Assembly (NCBI RefSeq): GCF_003412455.1
Contig: NZ_QTJU01000001.1
Span: 1,178,001 to 1,242,000 of the forward strand
Direction: 5' to 3'
Length of the DNA: 64,000 nucleotides
Source of the DNA: Deminuibacter soli
GTDB taxonomy: Bacteria; Bacteroidota; Bacteroidia; Chitinophagales; Chitinophagaceae
How positions within the stretch are numbered: position 1 is the stretch's first letter; each line of letters opens with the position of its first letter. Positions 8,876 through 18,345 of the stretch are shown piece after piece. The notes below the pieces were generated by a model. That model did not search any database and was not told the DNA's origin. It saw only the letters and a list, made by a program, of their open reading frames with translations. The translations under genes were made by a program, and so were the position numbers.

Positions 8876-9826
8876 ATGAACAGCAGACCAGGTTATGTAA
8901 CAGCATTACTTTTTTTTCTTTTCTCTTTTGCAGCCACTGCACAGCAGGAGCAGCCGGTGGCTTACCGGCACCAGTTTACACTAACCAGTGACAACGACTT
9001 TTACCTGGCATTGTACAACGACCGCTATTATACCGAAGGATTGTTTTTTAACTACAGCTGGGCAGGCCGCGACACACTGCAGAAAAAACTGTACGCCGTT
9101 GAACTGGGCCAGCTGATGTACAACCCGTACGATTACCTGAAAGCCGGCACTGCGGCTATTGACCGGCCCTATGCAGGATACCTGTACCTTTCGCTGAAAC
9201 AAACACGTTTTCTGGCAAACGACCAGGTGCTGCAGTTTGGCGTAAGTGCGGGTATTACCGGCAAACCCTCTCTGGCAGAGGCTTTGCAAAAATGGTATCA
9301 TCACCTGGTGGGTTTTAAACGGCCTACCGGATGGGCCTACCAGATAACTGCCGAACCCAGCCTTAACCTGCATGCATTATACGCTGCAACCTTGCACACA
9401 CACGATATACATTTTGCTATAAAACCCGTGGCCGAAATAAACCTGGGCAACGCATTTAGCAATGCACAAGCGGGTTTAATACTGCAATGGGGTGTGTTTG
9501 AAAACAACAGCGAGAGCGCTTTATGGAATGCAGGCATCAGCAGCACACCAAGGCATACCCGCAACCCGCACGAGTTTTTTGTATACCTGCACCCCCAACT
9601 GAACATCAATGCTTATAACGCCACCATACAAGGCGGTTTGTTTACAACCAACAAGGGCTACACTACCCCGCTTTCGGTGGTGCAGCCCGTGGTAACCCTT
9701 GGCGCCATGTATGCACGTAACCGGTTTACTTTTGGTGCTGCGGCTGTACTGCAGGGCCGTGAAACAAGAACACAGCGCGAGGTACAGGAATATGGCAGCC
9801 TGCAAATTGGTTACCGGTTTAATTAA
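8876..9826 (+). CDS. LpxR-like outer-membrane lipid A 3'-O-deacylase (DUF2219)
   Basis: 316 residues with a signal peptide (LLFFLFSFAATAQQ, cleavage near residue 22). The mature protein starts with the LpxR active-site strand SDNDFYLALYNDRYYTEGL (Asn and Asp catalytic candidates). Later it has WYHHLVGFKRPTGWAYQI and EPSLNLHALY, which match the catalytic His/Glu region and GW-Q signature of LpxR. The amphipathic strand pattern and terminal GYRFN fit a 12-strand outer-membrane barrel. LpxR removes the 3' acyloxyacyl chain of lipid A. The following gene is a putative Kdo-modifying enzyme, so both may remodel lipopolysaccharide. Confidence 0.85.
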   Translation: MNSRPGYVTALLFFLFSFAATAQQEQPVAYRHQFTLTSDNDFYLALYNDRYYTEGLFFNYSWAGRDTLQKKLYAVELGQLMYNPYDYLKAGTAAIDRPYAGYLYLSLKQTRFLANDQVLQFGVSAGITGKPSLAEALQKWYHHLVGFKRPTGWAYQITAEPSLNLHALYAATLHTHDIHFAIKPVAEINLGNAFSNAQAGLILQWGVFENNSESALWNAGISSTPRHTRNPHEFFVYLHPQLNINAYNATIQGGLFTTNKGYTTPLSVVQPVVTLGAMYARNRFTFGAAAVLQGRETRTQREVQEYGSLQIGYRFN

Positions 9827-9850
9827 TATAATTTCCCCGTTAAAAACCAG

Positions 9851-9890
9851 CCGGCAGTTTAAAGGCTTAACAATTCCTTCTGCCGGGTTT
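9851..9890 (+). terminator. Weak intrinsic terminator after the LpxR-like gene
   Basis: Inverted repeat CCGGCAG (9851-9857) and CTGCCGG (9880-9886) with a 22-base loop, followed by GTTTT. The long loop and short T run make it a weak candidate. If it works, it separates the LpxR-like gene from the KdnB-like gene. Confidence 0.4.
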
Positions 9891-9922
9891 TGGCTTAACT
9901 TCGCATCTTTAAAATTTGAACC

Positions 9923-11002
9923 ATGGCACAGTTTCGCAATTTCAGGATGGTGAATTATGTTATATATGGTAAAGGATCGTTTGACCAGCTGGATGAAATT
10001 CTGGCCCCGCAGCGCAAGGGCGACGCGCCGATGATCTTTTTTGTAGATGAATATTTCCAGGACAAACAGGCGTTCTTATCCCGCATACCACTGCGCGGAA
10101 AAGATAAGATTGTAATGATAGATGTTACCTACGAACCCAAGACTTCGGGTGTAGATAAACTGCGCGATGATTTGCAGGCAGAATTTGGCCAGGTATCTGG
10201 CATTATTGGCATTGGCGGCGGTTCGGTAATGGATACTGCCAAGGCCGTGGCATTGATGATGACCAACCCGGGCTCAAGCGCCGACTACCAGGGCTGGGAC
10301 CTGGTTAAAGTACCCGGTGTGTATAAAGCCGGTATACCTACCATTGCCGGTACCGGTGCCGAAGTAAGCCGTACCTGCGTTTTAACAGGCCCTACGCGCA
10401 AACTGGGCATGAACTCTGATTTTACAACATTCGATCAGATTGTGCTTGACCCCACTTTAACTGCCAGCGTACCCGTTAACCAGCGTTTTTATACAGCAAT
10501 GGATTGTTTTATTCATTGCGTGGAATCGTTGAATGGTACTTACCTCAATGCTTTCAGCCAGTCTTACGGCGAAAAAGCACAAACATTATGCGAAGAAATT
10601 TTCCTCGATAAAGCAGTATGGGATGAAGATGCCGATGAAAAGCTGATGATGGCATCTTATGCCGGTGGTATGAGCATTGCCTATTCGCAGGTGGGTGTGG
10701 CACATGCGGTGAGCTATGGCCTGGCTTACGTGCTGGGTACCAAACATGGTATTGGCAATTGCATTGTGTTTGACAAGCTGGAAGAATACTATCCTGACGG
10801 CGTGGAGAAATTCAAACGCATGGTGCAGAAACATGGTGTGGATATTCCGCAGGGCATCACCAAAAACTTAACGGAAGAACAGTTTGAAACCATGATCAAT
10901 GTATCATTGGGCATGAAACCGCTGTGGGAGAATGCACTGGGCAAAGACTGGGAAACCATTATGACGCGGGAAAAACTGCGCAAATTGTACGAGCGACTGT
11001 AA
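9923..11002 (+). CDS. kdnB: KdnB-like iron-containing alcohol dehydrogenase (Kdo 8-oxidase)
   Basis: 359 residues, a group III metal-dependent alcohol dehydrogenase. The nucleotide loop is IGGGSVMDTAK (about 96-107); the metal ligands are Asp194 and His198 (MDCFIHCVES), His261 and His275 (spaced as in the family). Several stretches recall Shewanella KdnB closely: YQGWDLVK, GIPTIAGTGAEVSRT, GPTRKLGMNSDFTTFDQI and MASYAGGMSIAYSQVG. KdnB oxidises Kdo at C8, and KdnA then transaminates it to 8-amino-Kdo. No KdnA aminotransferase is in the window. The recognition is from memory of the family, so a different polyol substrate remains possible. Confidence 0.72.
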   Translation: MAQFRNFRMVNYVIYGKGSFDQLDEILAPQRKGDAPMIFFVDEYFQDKQAFLSRIPLRGKDKIVMIDVTYEPKTSGVDKLRDDLQAEFGQVSGIIGIGGGSVMDTAKAVALMMTNPGSSADYQGWDLVKVPGVYKAGIPTIAGTGAEVSRTCVLTGPTRKLGMNSDFTTFDQIVLDPTLTASVPVNQRFYTAMDCFIHCVESLNGTYLNAFSQSYGEKAQTLCEEIFLDKAVWDEDADEKLMMASYAGGMSIAYSQVGVAHAVSYGLAYVLGTKHGIGNCIVFDKLEEYYPDGVEKFKRMVQKHGVDIPQGITKNLTEEQFETMINVSLGMKPLWENALGKDWETIMTREKLRKLYERL

Positions 11003-11020
11003 ACAGGATGACCTTATATT

Positions 11021-11048
11021 AAAAAAGCGGCCCGCGGGCCGCTTTTTT
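11021..11048. terminator. Bidirectional intrinsic terminator
   Basis: A perfect 28-bp palindrome: AAAAAAGCGGCCCG followed directly by its reverse complement. It has T runs on both strands and lies between the converging KdnB-like gene and the amidohydrolase ending at 11047, whose stop codon it overlaps. Confidence 0.93.
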
Positions 11049-12333
11049 ATTGCTTGTATATTTTTCCCTCTTTCATTACAAAACTTACCTGCGTAAGCAG
11101 CTTCACATTTTCGAGCGGGTCGCCATCTACAGCGATAATATCGGCCATTTTACCAGTGGCGATAGAACCGCGCTCCTCTTTAATGCCCAGCAGGTCGGCT
11201 GCCCGGCTGGTGGCACACTGAATGGCTTCCATGGCAGGCATACCTGCTTCGGTCATGTATTGAAACTCGATGGCGTTTTTACCATGTGCGTACACACCGG
11301 CATCTGTACCAAAGGCTATTTTTACGCCAGCCTTGTAGGCTTTGGCAAAAGTACCCTGTATACGCGGGCCCACTTCCATGGCCTTTTTTGCAACAACAGC
11401 CGGGAAGAAGCCGGGTATTTTGGCAGAATCTGCTACGGATTTGCCTGCAATAATGGTGGGCACAAACCAGGTGCCGTATTTTTTTGCAAGGGCAATATCA
11501 TCATCATCCATATAAGTACCGTGTTCAATGGAAGTAACGCCACCCAGGATGGCACGCCTGATGCCTTCTGCACCGTGGGCATGGCAGGCAACGGCCATAC
11601 CATAGTCTTTGGCTGTTTCCACCACGGCTTTAATTTCATCTACTGTAAACTGGGCACCCGAGCCGTCTTTGCTTAAATCAAGCACGCCACCGGTAGAAGC
11701 AATTTTAATAACATCGGCACCTTTTTTAAACTGGTAACGCACGGCTTTTACCAGCTCCTCTTTGCCATTGGCTACGCCATCTTCAGGGCCGGGTATTTTA
11801 GACAATTTATCGGGGCGAATGCCAACAGATTCGTCCATATGACCGCCGGTGGCAGAAATGGCATTACCTGCAGTTAAAATGTACGGTCCATCGGTTAGGC
11901 CGCGGTTCACCGCATTGCGCAGGGCAATGTTTACGCCGCTGCCGCCGAGATCACGCACAGTGGTAAAACCTGCGAGCAGGGTTACTTTGGCGTTAACGGC
12001 TGCGCGGTAGGCAATATCAGCGTCTGTTAACGTAAAGCCTTCCTGGAAACTGGTTTTGCTGTACTGGCTTTCAAGATGCACATGGCAGTCGATTAAGCCC
12101 GGCAGCACTGTTTTGTTTTTGAGATCAATGATCTTGTCAGCTGCGCTACCACTGGTAAAGCCATCCTGTATGGCGGTGATGGTTTTATTTTCTACCACCA
12201 GGGTAACATTGCTGCGTGGTGATGCAGCCACCCCATCAATGAGTTTACCGCACTGGATATACATTTTTTGTGCAAAGCCCGTGCTGCCAATGAGCAAGCT
12301 TAACACCAACAGGCTGAGACGTGTTTTTATCAT
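11047..12333 (-). CDS. Exported metal-dependent amidohydrolase (imidazolonepropionase/prolidase-like)
   Basis: 428 residues with signal peptide (LSLLVLSLLIGSTGFAQ, cleavage near residue 21). It is an amidohydrolase-superfamily TIM barrel: HxH in LIDCHVHLES (about 80), the Lys to be carboxylated in ADVIKIASTGG (about 210), metal His in ACHAHGAEG and SIEHGTY (about 248-271), and catalytic Asp in AFGTDAGVY (about 343). It resembles the periplasmic Xaa-Pro dipeptidase and aryldialkylphosphatase-related group. It is downstream of a paralogue with a 14-bp gap, probably co-transcribed with it. The likely role is peptide or cyclic dipeptide breakdown; the substrate is unproven. Confidence 0.88.
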   Translation of the reverse strand: MIKTRLSLLVLSLLIGSTGFAQKMYIQCGKLIDGVAASPRSNVTLVVENKTITAIQDGFTSGSAADKIIDLKNKTVLPGLIDCHVHLESQYSKTSFQEGFTLTDADIAYRAAVNAKVTLLAGFTTVRDLGGSGVNIALRNAVNRGLTDGPYILTAGNAISATGGHMDESVGIRPDKLSKIPGPEDGVANGKEELVKAVRYQFKKGADVIKIASTGGVLDLSKDGSGAQFTVDEIKAVVETAKDYGMAVACHAHGAEGIRRAILGGVTSIEHGTYMDDDDIALAKKYGTWFVPTIIAGKSVADSAKIPGFFPAVVAKKAMEVGPRIQGTFAKAYKAGVKIAFGTDAGVYAHGKNAIEFQYMTEAGMPAMEAIQCATSRAADLLGIKEERGSIATGKMADIIAVDGDPLENVKLLTQVSFVMKEGKIYKQ

Positions 12334-12347
12334 AGCATTTGTTTGGG

Positions 12348-13658
12348 TTATGGTTTAGCCGTGGTTTCGTTTTTATACACCTTGCCGTCTTTCATTACAA
12401 AGCCCACCGTTTCGAGTGCGCGCACATTGTCTAACGGGTTTTCCTTTACCGCAATAATATCTGCCAGTTTGCCTGTTTTTATTGAGCCGACTTTATGCTC
12501 CCATCCCAACAAGGTGGCTGCATTGATAGTGGCGGCTTGTATGGCCTGCATAGGTGTTAAGCCAAACTGTACCATCCATTTAAACTGGCGGCCATTGTAA
12601 CCGTGCGGATACACGCCCGCATCGGTACCAAAGGCAATTTTTACACCGGCTTGCACTGCCTTGCGAAAGCTTTCACGTTGTGTTTTGCCAACCAGCCGTT
12701 CTTTGTTGATGATTTTATCAGGGTAGCCGAGGCGCTTGTATTCTGACAAAATGTATTCATCGTTATAAATATCGGCTACCAGGTAAGTGCCGTGTTGTTT
12801 CATGAGGCTGATGGCTTCATCATCTAAAAAACTGCCGTGTTCAATAGAAACCACACCGGCATTCACGGCCATTTTAATGGCTTCGGTACCGTGCGCATGT
12901 GCGCAGGTTTTTTTGCCCCATAGTCTGGCTTCATCAACCAGTGCATTCATTTCTTCCTGCGTGTATTGCGGGGAACCAACGCTTTCTTCTTCGGTAAGTA
13001 CACCGGCACTGGCGCCAAACTTAATAACATCGGCTCCGTACTTTATGTTATAGCGCACCTGTTTGCGTATTTCATCCACACCATTGGCAACGCCACTCAT
13101 GCCTTTGGGCTGTTCAAATTCGATGTAGGGCGAAAAGCCATTCAGGTCGCCATGACTGCCGGTTGAGCCGATAAAGAAAGTGGCTACCTGCATGCGCGGA
13201 CCAGGCACATCACCGCGATTAATGGCATTGCGTAAAGAAACATCAATAAGGGAAGAAGCGCCAACATCGCGAACCGTGGTAAAACCGGCTTCCAGTGTGC
13301 GTTTGGCGTATATGGGTGCTACTATGGCATAATCAATGGGTGTTTTACGGAAAATATCATCATAATAATTATCACCGGGCTGGGCAGTTAAATGGGTATG
13401 GCAATCAATTAAGCCGGGTAATACAGTTTCGCCGGATAAATCAATTACAGCAGCACCTGCAGGGATAGCAATATCACCGCCAACAGACTGAATGGTATCG
13501 TTCACCACCAGTATGCGCTGATTAGCCAACACTTTACCGGTTTCTGTATCGACGAGTTTACCGGCTTTGATTACCGTAATGGTTTTGGTTTGCGCCATAG
13601 CCCAGCCATTGAGCAAAATGGCGCATAACAGGAAGAAAATTCTTTTCAGCAATTGCAT
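12348..13658 (-). CDS. Exported metal-dependent amidohydrolase, tandem paralogue
   Basis: 436 residues, signal peptide through about residue 22 (LNGWAMAQT). It has the same fold and metal motifs as the next gene: IDCHTHLTAQ, ADVIKFGASAGVL, CAHAHGTEA, SIEHGSFLDD and AFGTDAGVYPHG. The two share the same C-terminal pattern (ADIIAV, PL-NV, VSFVMK or VGFVMKDGKVYK), which points to a tandem duplication. It lies 14 bp before its paralogue and 23 bp after a large Tricorn-like protease, so the three probably form a secreted peptide-degrading operon. Confidence 0.88.
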   Translation of the reverse strand: MQLLKRIFFLLCAILLNGWAMAQTKTITVIKAGKLVDTETGKVLANQRILVVNDTIQSVGGDIAIPAGAAVIDLSGETVLPGLIDCHTHLTAQPGDNYYDDIFRKTPIDYAIVAPIYAKRTLEAGFTTVRDVGASSLIDVSLRNAINRGDVPGPRMQVATFFIGSTGSHGDLNGFSPYIEFEQPKGMSGVANGVDEIRKQVRYNIKYGADVIKFGASAGVLTEEESVGSPQYTQEEMNALVDEARLWGKKTCAHAHGTEAIKMAVNAGVVSIEHGSFLDDEAISLMKQHGTYLVADIYNDEYILSEYKRLGYPDKIINKERLVGKTQRESFRKAVQAGVKIAFGTDAGVYPHGYNGRQFKWMVQFGLTPMQAIQAATINAATLLGWEHKVGSIKTGKLADIIAVKENPLDNVRALETVGFVMKDGKVYKNETTAKP

Positions 13659-13681
13659 GGTATGTATTTATGTAAGCAGTA

Positions 13682-16600
13682 TTATTTAATTTCTTTCAGC
13701 AATTCGGTTACGGCAGCCTGCAGCTGCTGGTCTTCGCCCCTGTTTACTTTTTCGTACTCGTTCATCAGCACAATGTCTGGTGTTGTCTGGCGGTTTTCGA
13801 GGTATTGGCCATTCATGTTTTTAACACCCAATGGCGGCACGCCCCAGCGAATGCTGTTATCCTGCAGGGTTTCCCAGCCCGCAAACGTACAGGTGCCTGG
13901 TGTAGGCATACCCACGAGTTTGCCCAGCTGCAGGTTTTGGTAGCTGAAGGCAAAGCAATGACCATCGCTGTAATTGGCTTCGTTGGCCAGGGCGATAGAA
14001 GGTTTGTTCCAGCGGAAGGTTGGTTCGTACGCCACGGTACGGTTATCGGTGGTGTATTCAAGAAAACGTTTGCCACTTAAAAACATGGCAAGATCGGCAA
14101 CCAGGTCGCCGCCGCCATTAAAACGCGTATCTACAACCAGGCCTTTTTTACCCGCATACCTGCCCATAATATCGGCATAGGCCGAGCGGTAGGCATTGTC
14201 GTTCATGCCGGGGATATGCACATAACCCAAGGAGCCATTGCTCAGTTTATCTACTTCATCCTGGTTGCGTTTTACCCAGCGTTTATACAGCAGGCCATTT
14301 TCTTCACCCAGTGAAACGGGCTTTACCAATACTTCACGGCGGGTACCGTTTTCGTTGAGGGATAACAGCGTGTTTTTACCGGCCTTGCGGTTCAGGTACC
14401 AGGCAATGTCTTTCGTGGCAACCAGTGTATCGCCATCTATTGCTTCGATGAGTGTACCGGGCTGTATGTTTAAGCCGGCCTTGTCTAACGGGCCATCTTT
14501 AATTACTTCTGCTATTTTAACTGCATTGCCTTTATAGGTATTATCGTAAAACACACCGAGCGATGCAGTGGCATCGCCATTTGCATTGGTATTGTAGGCA
14601 ACTGCACCGCTGTGCGATACGTTCAGCTCGCCCAGCAGTTCGCTGAGCATTTCTGCAAACTCCAGGTTATCGCCAATATGCGGCAGGTATTGTTCGTAAT
14701 CGTGTTTCAGTGAATCCCATTGTGCACCATGATAGCCTGCGGTGTAAAAGGTTTCTTTTGTTCTGCGCCAAACGTGCTCGAACATAAAACGCCGTTCTGC
14801 TGCCACATCGAGGTTAATGTCGCTGTTAATGCGAACGGTTTCCTGTTTGCCGCTGCCGGCGTCTATTTTTAAAATGCGGCCGTCTGCAAGAACAAAGAGG
14901 TTTTTCTGGTCTTTATCCCATAACATGCCGGCGCGTTCTGCATCGAGCGATACCAGCATTTTGGTTTCGTGCGTACGCAGGTTGGTGGTCCACAGGTTGT
15001 AGTCTTTTTCAAAACGGGCCAGGTAAAACAGGGTTTCGCCGTCTTTGCTTACCACGGCATCTGCAAGGTCGCTTGAGCTGATGGTGAGTTTGGCCTTACG
15101 GTATACCAGGCCATCCCAGTCAATGGCAACGGTTGTATCCTTCTTAGCCTTTTTGGAAGAATCAGCCTTGGCTGCTTTTTCTTCCTGTTCTTTCAGCAAG
15201 GCAGCATCTTCCTTGTTCAGTTTAAAACGGTCCCATGCAGCCTGGGTAAAGAACATGCCATAAATATCTGCCTGGCTCCCGCCGCTGTTGGCGTAGCTGC
15301 GCATGCCGTCGCGGTTGCTGGTCCAGATCATCATTTTACCACCCATCATCCATTTGGGGTCGCCATCCTGGTAACCACTTTGGGTAAGGTTGCGGATAGT
15401 GCCCTTGCCATCGGTGCTGATTAAACCAACTTCAGCATTGCTGATGCCTGCTTCGCTGTACTGAAACAACAGCCACCTGCCATCCGGGCTCCAGGTAAAA
15501 TACTGGTCATTATCGCCCATGCTGAACAGGGCCTCGGAAGTTAAAATAGTACGCTGCTCTTTCGATGCGAGGTTGAATATTTTCAGCGTGTTACGGTTCT
15601 CCACAAAGGCTATTTCTTTTCCGTCAGGAGAATACAGCGGCTGGTAATTTTCCTTGCTGTTGGCAATGAGTGGTGTTTCTTTCAGCACGGTAGAGGCAAA
15701 GAAATAAGGTTCTTCTTTTCGTATAATGGATGTTTGATAAATTTTCCAGCTATGGTCGCGTTCGCTGCTGTACAACAGCGTACGTCCATCAGGCGAAAAG
15801 CTTACGCTGCGTTCCTGTTCGGGCGTATTGGTAATGCGTTTGGTAGTGCCGCCTTCGGTATTGGTTACAAACACCTCTCCCCTGAAAATAAAGGCCACTT
15901 CCTTGCCATTGGGCGAAACAGCCAGTTCACGTGCACCGCCTGTAACCTGTACAATTTTTTCGTTGTTGGTTTTGGTATCGGCGGTAATAAGCACATCCAG
16001 CTTCCTGGGTTCTGCACCGGGTTGCAGCGTGTACAACTGGCCATTGTAGCTGAAACACAAAGTGCCGTTATTGGCCCTGCTTAAAAAGCGAACCGGGTGT
16101 TTGGTGAAATGCGTTATTTGCTGTGGTGCGGCGGGGTTGCTGACAGATAGTTTAAACACATTAAAACTGCCCGCGGCTTCGCTGAGGTAATAGAGCGACT
16201 GGTCATTGTCGGCAAAAACCGGGCTGCGGTCTTCCCCGTTAAACTGCGTGAGTTTGGTATGGGTGCCGGTGGCGCTGTTGTATAGCCAGATATCGCGGGT
16301 AATGGAAGATGTATGGTGTTTGCGCCAGGCATTTTCACCGCCTTTTTTATCCTGGTATACAAACTGCGTTCCGCTGGTATTGTACTTCACTTCTTCTGCG
16401 GGCGTGGTAAGCACCTGTTCTGGTCGGCCACCGTTAACGCTTACCTTGTACAACTCGGGCTGTGAGGCAGTGGGAAATTGCCGGTTGGAAGCGGCGTCCA
16501 TACGGGCAGCGCCGAAGAGAACGGACTGGTTATCGGGACTGAAATCGTATGGATACTCGGCGGCTGAATGGCAGGTGAGCCTTTTGGCCGGGCCGCCGTG

Positions 16601-16885
16601 GGAGGGCATAATAAACACATCAAAATTGCCATAGCGGTCACTGGCAAAAGCAATGTATTTGCCATCGTGGCTCCATACAGGCATAAAATCGTGGGCTTCG
16701 TGCAAGGTGAGCGGGGCAGCTTCGCCGCCGGCTGCCGGCACTGTATACAAATCGCCTTTGTAGGTAAAAGCAATGGTTTGGGCATCGGGCGAAATGGCGG
16801 CATAACGCAGCCAGCCGGCCTGCGTTTGGGCATAGGAATACGGAATAATTGCAAGCATCAGGCCTGCAAGCAGCAATTTTCTCAT
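13682..16885 (-). CDS. Exported Tricorn-like S41 protease
   Basis: 1067 residues with signal peptide (LLAGLMLAIIPYSYAQT). Order: WD40/PD40-type beta-propeller repeats over about 20-640 (repeated SPDG, SWSHDGKYIAFAS-type blades), a Lys-rich linker near 570-590, a Tricorn C1 region (VWRRTKETFY), PDZ at about 780-860 (GPLDKAGLNIQPGTLIEAIDG) and an S41 peptidase domain at about 880-1060. Catalytic candidates are His in NVSHSGA (about 757) and Ser in NYSDGH (about 973), with RFNGGGDLVADLAMFL before it. It probably degrades peptides in the periplasm. It is the first gene of a likely three-gene unit with two amidohydrolases. Confidence 0.92.
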   Translation of the reverse strand: MRKLLLAGLMLAIIPYSYAQTQAGWLRYAAISPDAQTIAFTYKGDLYTVPAAGGEAAPLTLHEAHDFMPVWSHDGKYIAFASDRYGNFDVFIMPSHGGPAKRLTCHSAAEYPYDFSPDNQSVLFGAARMDAASNRQFPTASQPELYKVSVNGGRPEQVLTTPAEEVKYNTSGTQFVYQDKKGGENAWRKHHTSSITRDIWLYNSATGTHTKLTQFNGEDRSPVFADNDQSLYYLSEAAGSFNVFKLSVSNPAAPQQITHFTKHPVRFLSRANNGTLCFSYNGQLYTLQPGAEPRKLDVLITADTKTNNEKIVQVTGGARELAVSPNGKEVAFIFRGEVFVTNTEGGTTKRITNTPEQERSVSFSPDGRTLLYSSERDHSWKIYQTSIIRKEEPYFFASTVLKETPLIANSKENYQPLYSPDGKEIAFVENRNTLKIFNLASKEQRTILTSEALFSMGDNDQYFTWSPDGRWLLFQYSEAGISNAEVGLISTDGKGTIRNLTQSGYQDGDPKWMMGGKMMIWTSNRDGMRSYANSGGSQADIYGMFFTQAAWDRFKLNKEDAALLKEQEEKAAKADSSKKAKKDTTVAIDWDGLVYRKAKLTISSSDLADAVVSKDGETLFYLARFEKDYNLWTTNLRTHETKMLVSLDAERAGMLWDKDQKNLFVLADGRILKIDAGSGKQETVRINSDINLDVAAERRFMFEHVWRRTKETFYTAGYHGAQWDSLKHDYEQYLPHIGDNLEFAEMLSELLGELNVSHSGAVAYNTNANGDATASLGVFYDNTYKGNAVKIAEVIKDGPLDKAGLNIQPGTLIEAIDGDTLVATKDIAWYLNRKAGKNTLLSLNENGTRREVLVKPVSLGEENGLLYKRWVKRNQDEVDKLSNGSLGYVHIPGMNDNAYRSAYADIMGRYAGKKGLVVDTRFNGGGDLVADLAMFLSGKRFLEYTTDNRTVAYEPTFRWNKPSIALANEANYSDGHCFAFSYQNLQLGKLVGMPTPGTCTFAGWETLQDNSIRWGVPPLGVKNMNGQYLENRQTTPDIVLMNEYEKVNRGEDQQLQAAVTELLKEIK

Positions 16886-17231
16886 AAGTGTTTGAATGAG
16901 AAAGGAAGATAAGACAGAAAGGGCGCATTATAAAACCTGAAATCATTGGCCGGCCGGGAATATGCGTACAGATTTTTCCGGGTTGCATAAATGGAATTCC
17001 TGATGCGGGCAGTACAAACGGGTAAAAGTGCCTTGCTTTGCAGGCAGTAGTATATAGTAAGAACTTCAGGAGGTTGAAATAACGGGCCGCTCTTTCCAGG
17101 GCGGCTATTTTTGTGCACTTTTAGCAGGAAGCCAAAAATTTTGACAAAAAAATGCTAAGAAAATTAGTGTGTATAATTTATTTAACCTACTTTCACATCC
17201 TTGTTAATTTTGAAGGATAAAACAGCGCAAT
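16886..17231. other. Intergenic region upstream of recA
   Basis: 346 bp between the divergent S41 protease and recA, with no convincing gene. It holds a hairpin GCCGC (17086-17090) with GCGGC (17101-17105) followed by TATTTTT, which could end a short plus-strand transcript. It also holds a -7-like box TAATTTTG at 17205-17212 just before recA, without a clear -33 TTG at the right spacing. I see no recognisable LexA-type operator, but the Bacteroidota consensus is not well fixed. Confidence 0.35.
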
Positions 17232-18281
17232 ATGTCAAACGCAGATAAACTCAAGGCACTTAAACTGACCATGGACAAAATCGATAAAGATTTTGGTAAA
17301 GGCAGTGTAATGATGATGAATGAACGTGGTGAGAAATTAATGGAAGTTGTTTCTACCGGTTCTATTGGCCTGGATACGGCTCTTGGTATTGGTGGTTTAC
17401 CCAAAGGCAGGATCATTGAAATATACGGGCCTGAATCATCCGGTAAAACAACCATTGCCACGCACGTAATTGCAGAAGCCCAGAAAAAAGGTGGTATCTG
17501 CGCCATTATCGATGCCGAGCATGCGTTTGACAGCACCTATGCCCAGAAACTGGGTGTAGATGTGGACAACCTGCTGATTTCGCAGCCGGATTATGGTGAG
17601 CAGGCGCTGGAAATTGCCGACCGGCTTATTTTGTCCGGTGCACTGGATGTAGTGGTGATTGATTCTGTTGCCGCACTGGTTCCCAAAGGTGAGCTGGAAG
17701 GCGAAATGGGCGACAGCAAAATGGGTCTGCAGGCACGCCTGATGAGCCAGGCCCTGCGTAAACTCACGGCCACCATCAGCAAAACCAATACGGTTTGTAT
17801 TTTCATCAACCAGCTGCGTGAAAAAATCGGTGTTATGTTCGGTAACCCCGAAACCACTACCGGTGGTAATGCCCTTAAATTCTACGCATCTGTACGTTTG
17901 GATATCCGCCGTATGGCACAGATTAAGGATGGTGACGAAGCCATTGGTAACCGTGTAAAAGTGAAAGTGGTGAAAAACAAAGTAGCACCTCCTTTCCGCA
18001 GCACAGAGTTTGACATCGTGTTTGGTGAAGGTATCAGCAAAGTGGGTGAAATTATTGATATGGGCGTAGAGCTGGGTATCGTAAACAAAAACGGCAGCTG
18101 GTTTAGCTACGAAGGTAACAAACTGGGCCAGGGCCGTGATGCAGTAAAACAATTGATTCTTGACAATCCCGAACTTTCTGCTGAAATCGAAGGAAAGATA
18201 AGGGCTAAAATAATGGATGCGCAGGCTGGCACACCGGCCCCTGCTGCTGAGAAAGCTGCAGCCATCGCAGAAAAAGATTAA
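17232..18281 (+). CDS. recA: Recombinase RecA
   Basis: 349 residues, full length. Walker A is GPESSGKTT (about 65-73), followed by [30 protein letters not shown], the L2 segment [22 protein letters not shown] and the C-terminal domain. RecA forms ATP-dependent filaments on single-stranded DNA for strand exchange and SOS induction. The C-terminal tail is short and Ala-rich ([11 protein letters not shown]) rather than strongly acidic. It is followed by its own terminator. Confidence 0.99.
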   Translation: MSNADKLKALKLTMDKIDKDFGKGSVMMMNERGEKLMEVVSTGSIGLDTALGIGGLPKGRIIEIYGPESSGKTTIATHVIAEAQKKGGICAIIDAEHAFDSTYAQKLGVDVDNLLISQPDYGEQALEIADRLILSGALDVVVIDSVAALVPKGELEGEMGDSKMGLQARLMSQALRKLTATISKTNTVCIFINQLREKIGVMFGNPETTTGGNALKFYASVRLDIRRMAQIKDGDEAIGNRVKVKVVKNKVAPPFRSTEFDIVFGEGISKVGEIIDMGVELGIVNKNGSWFSYEGNKLGQGRDAVKQLILDNPELSAEIEGKIRAKIMDAQAGTPAPAAEKAAAIAEKD

Positions 18282-18315
18282 AGTTTTTGATTTTTTGGGT
18301 TAGTAAGTATTACAA

Positions 18316-18345
18316 AACCACTCATTTCTATGAAGTGGTTTTTTT
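18316..18345 (+). terminator. Intrinsic terminator of recA
   Basis: Stem AACCACT (18316-18322) with AGTGGTT (18334-18340), 11-base loop, followed by TTTTT. It lies 35 bases after the recA stop. Confidence 0.85.

Noticed and set aside
11050-11676. 208-codon plus-strand frame opposite an amidohydrolase
   Set aside because: Antisense shadow of the amidohydrolase; low-quality composition.
17141-17177. TTGACA and TATAAT as a sigma-70 promoter of recA
   Set aside because: Spacing is 25 bases, too long, and Bacteroidota use the TTG/TAnnTTTG type.
17436-18152. 238-codon minus-strand frame opposite recA
   Set aside because: Antisense shadow of recA.
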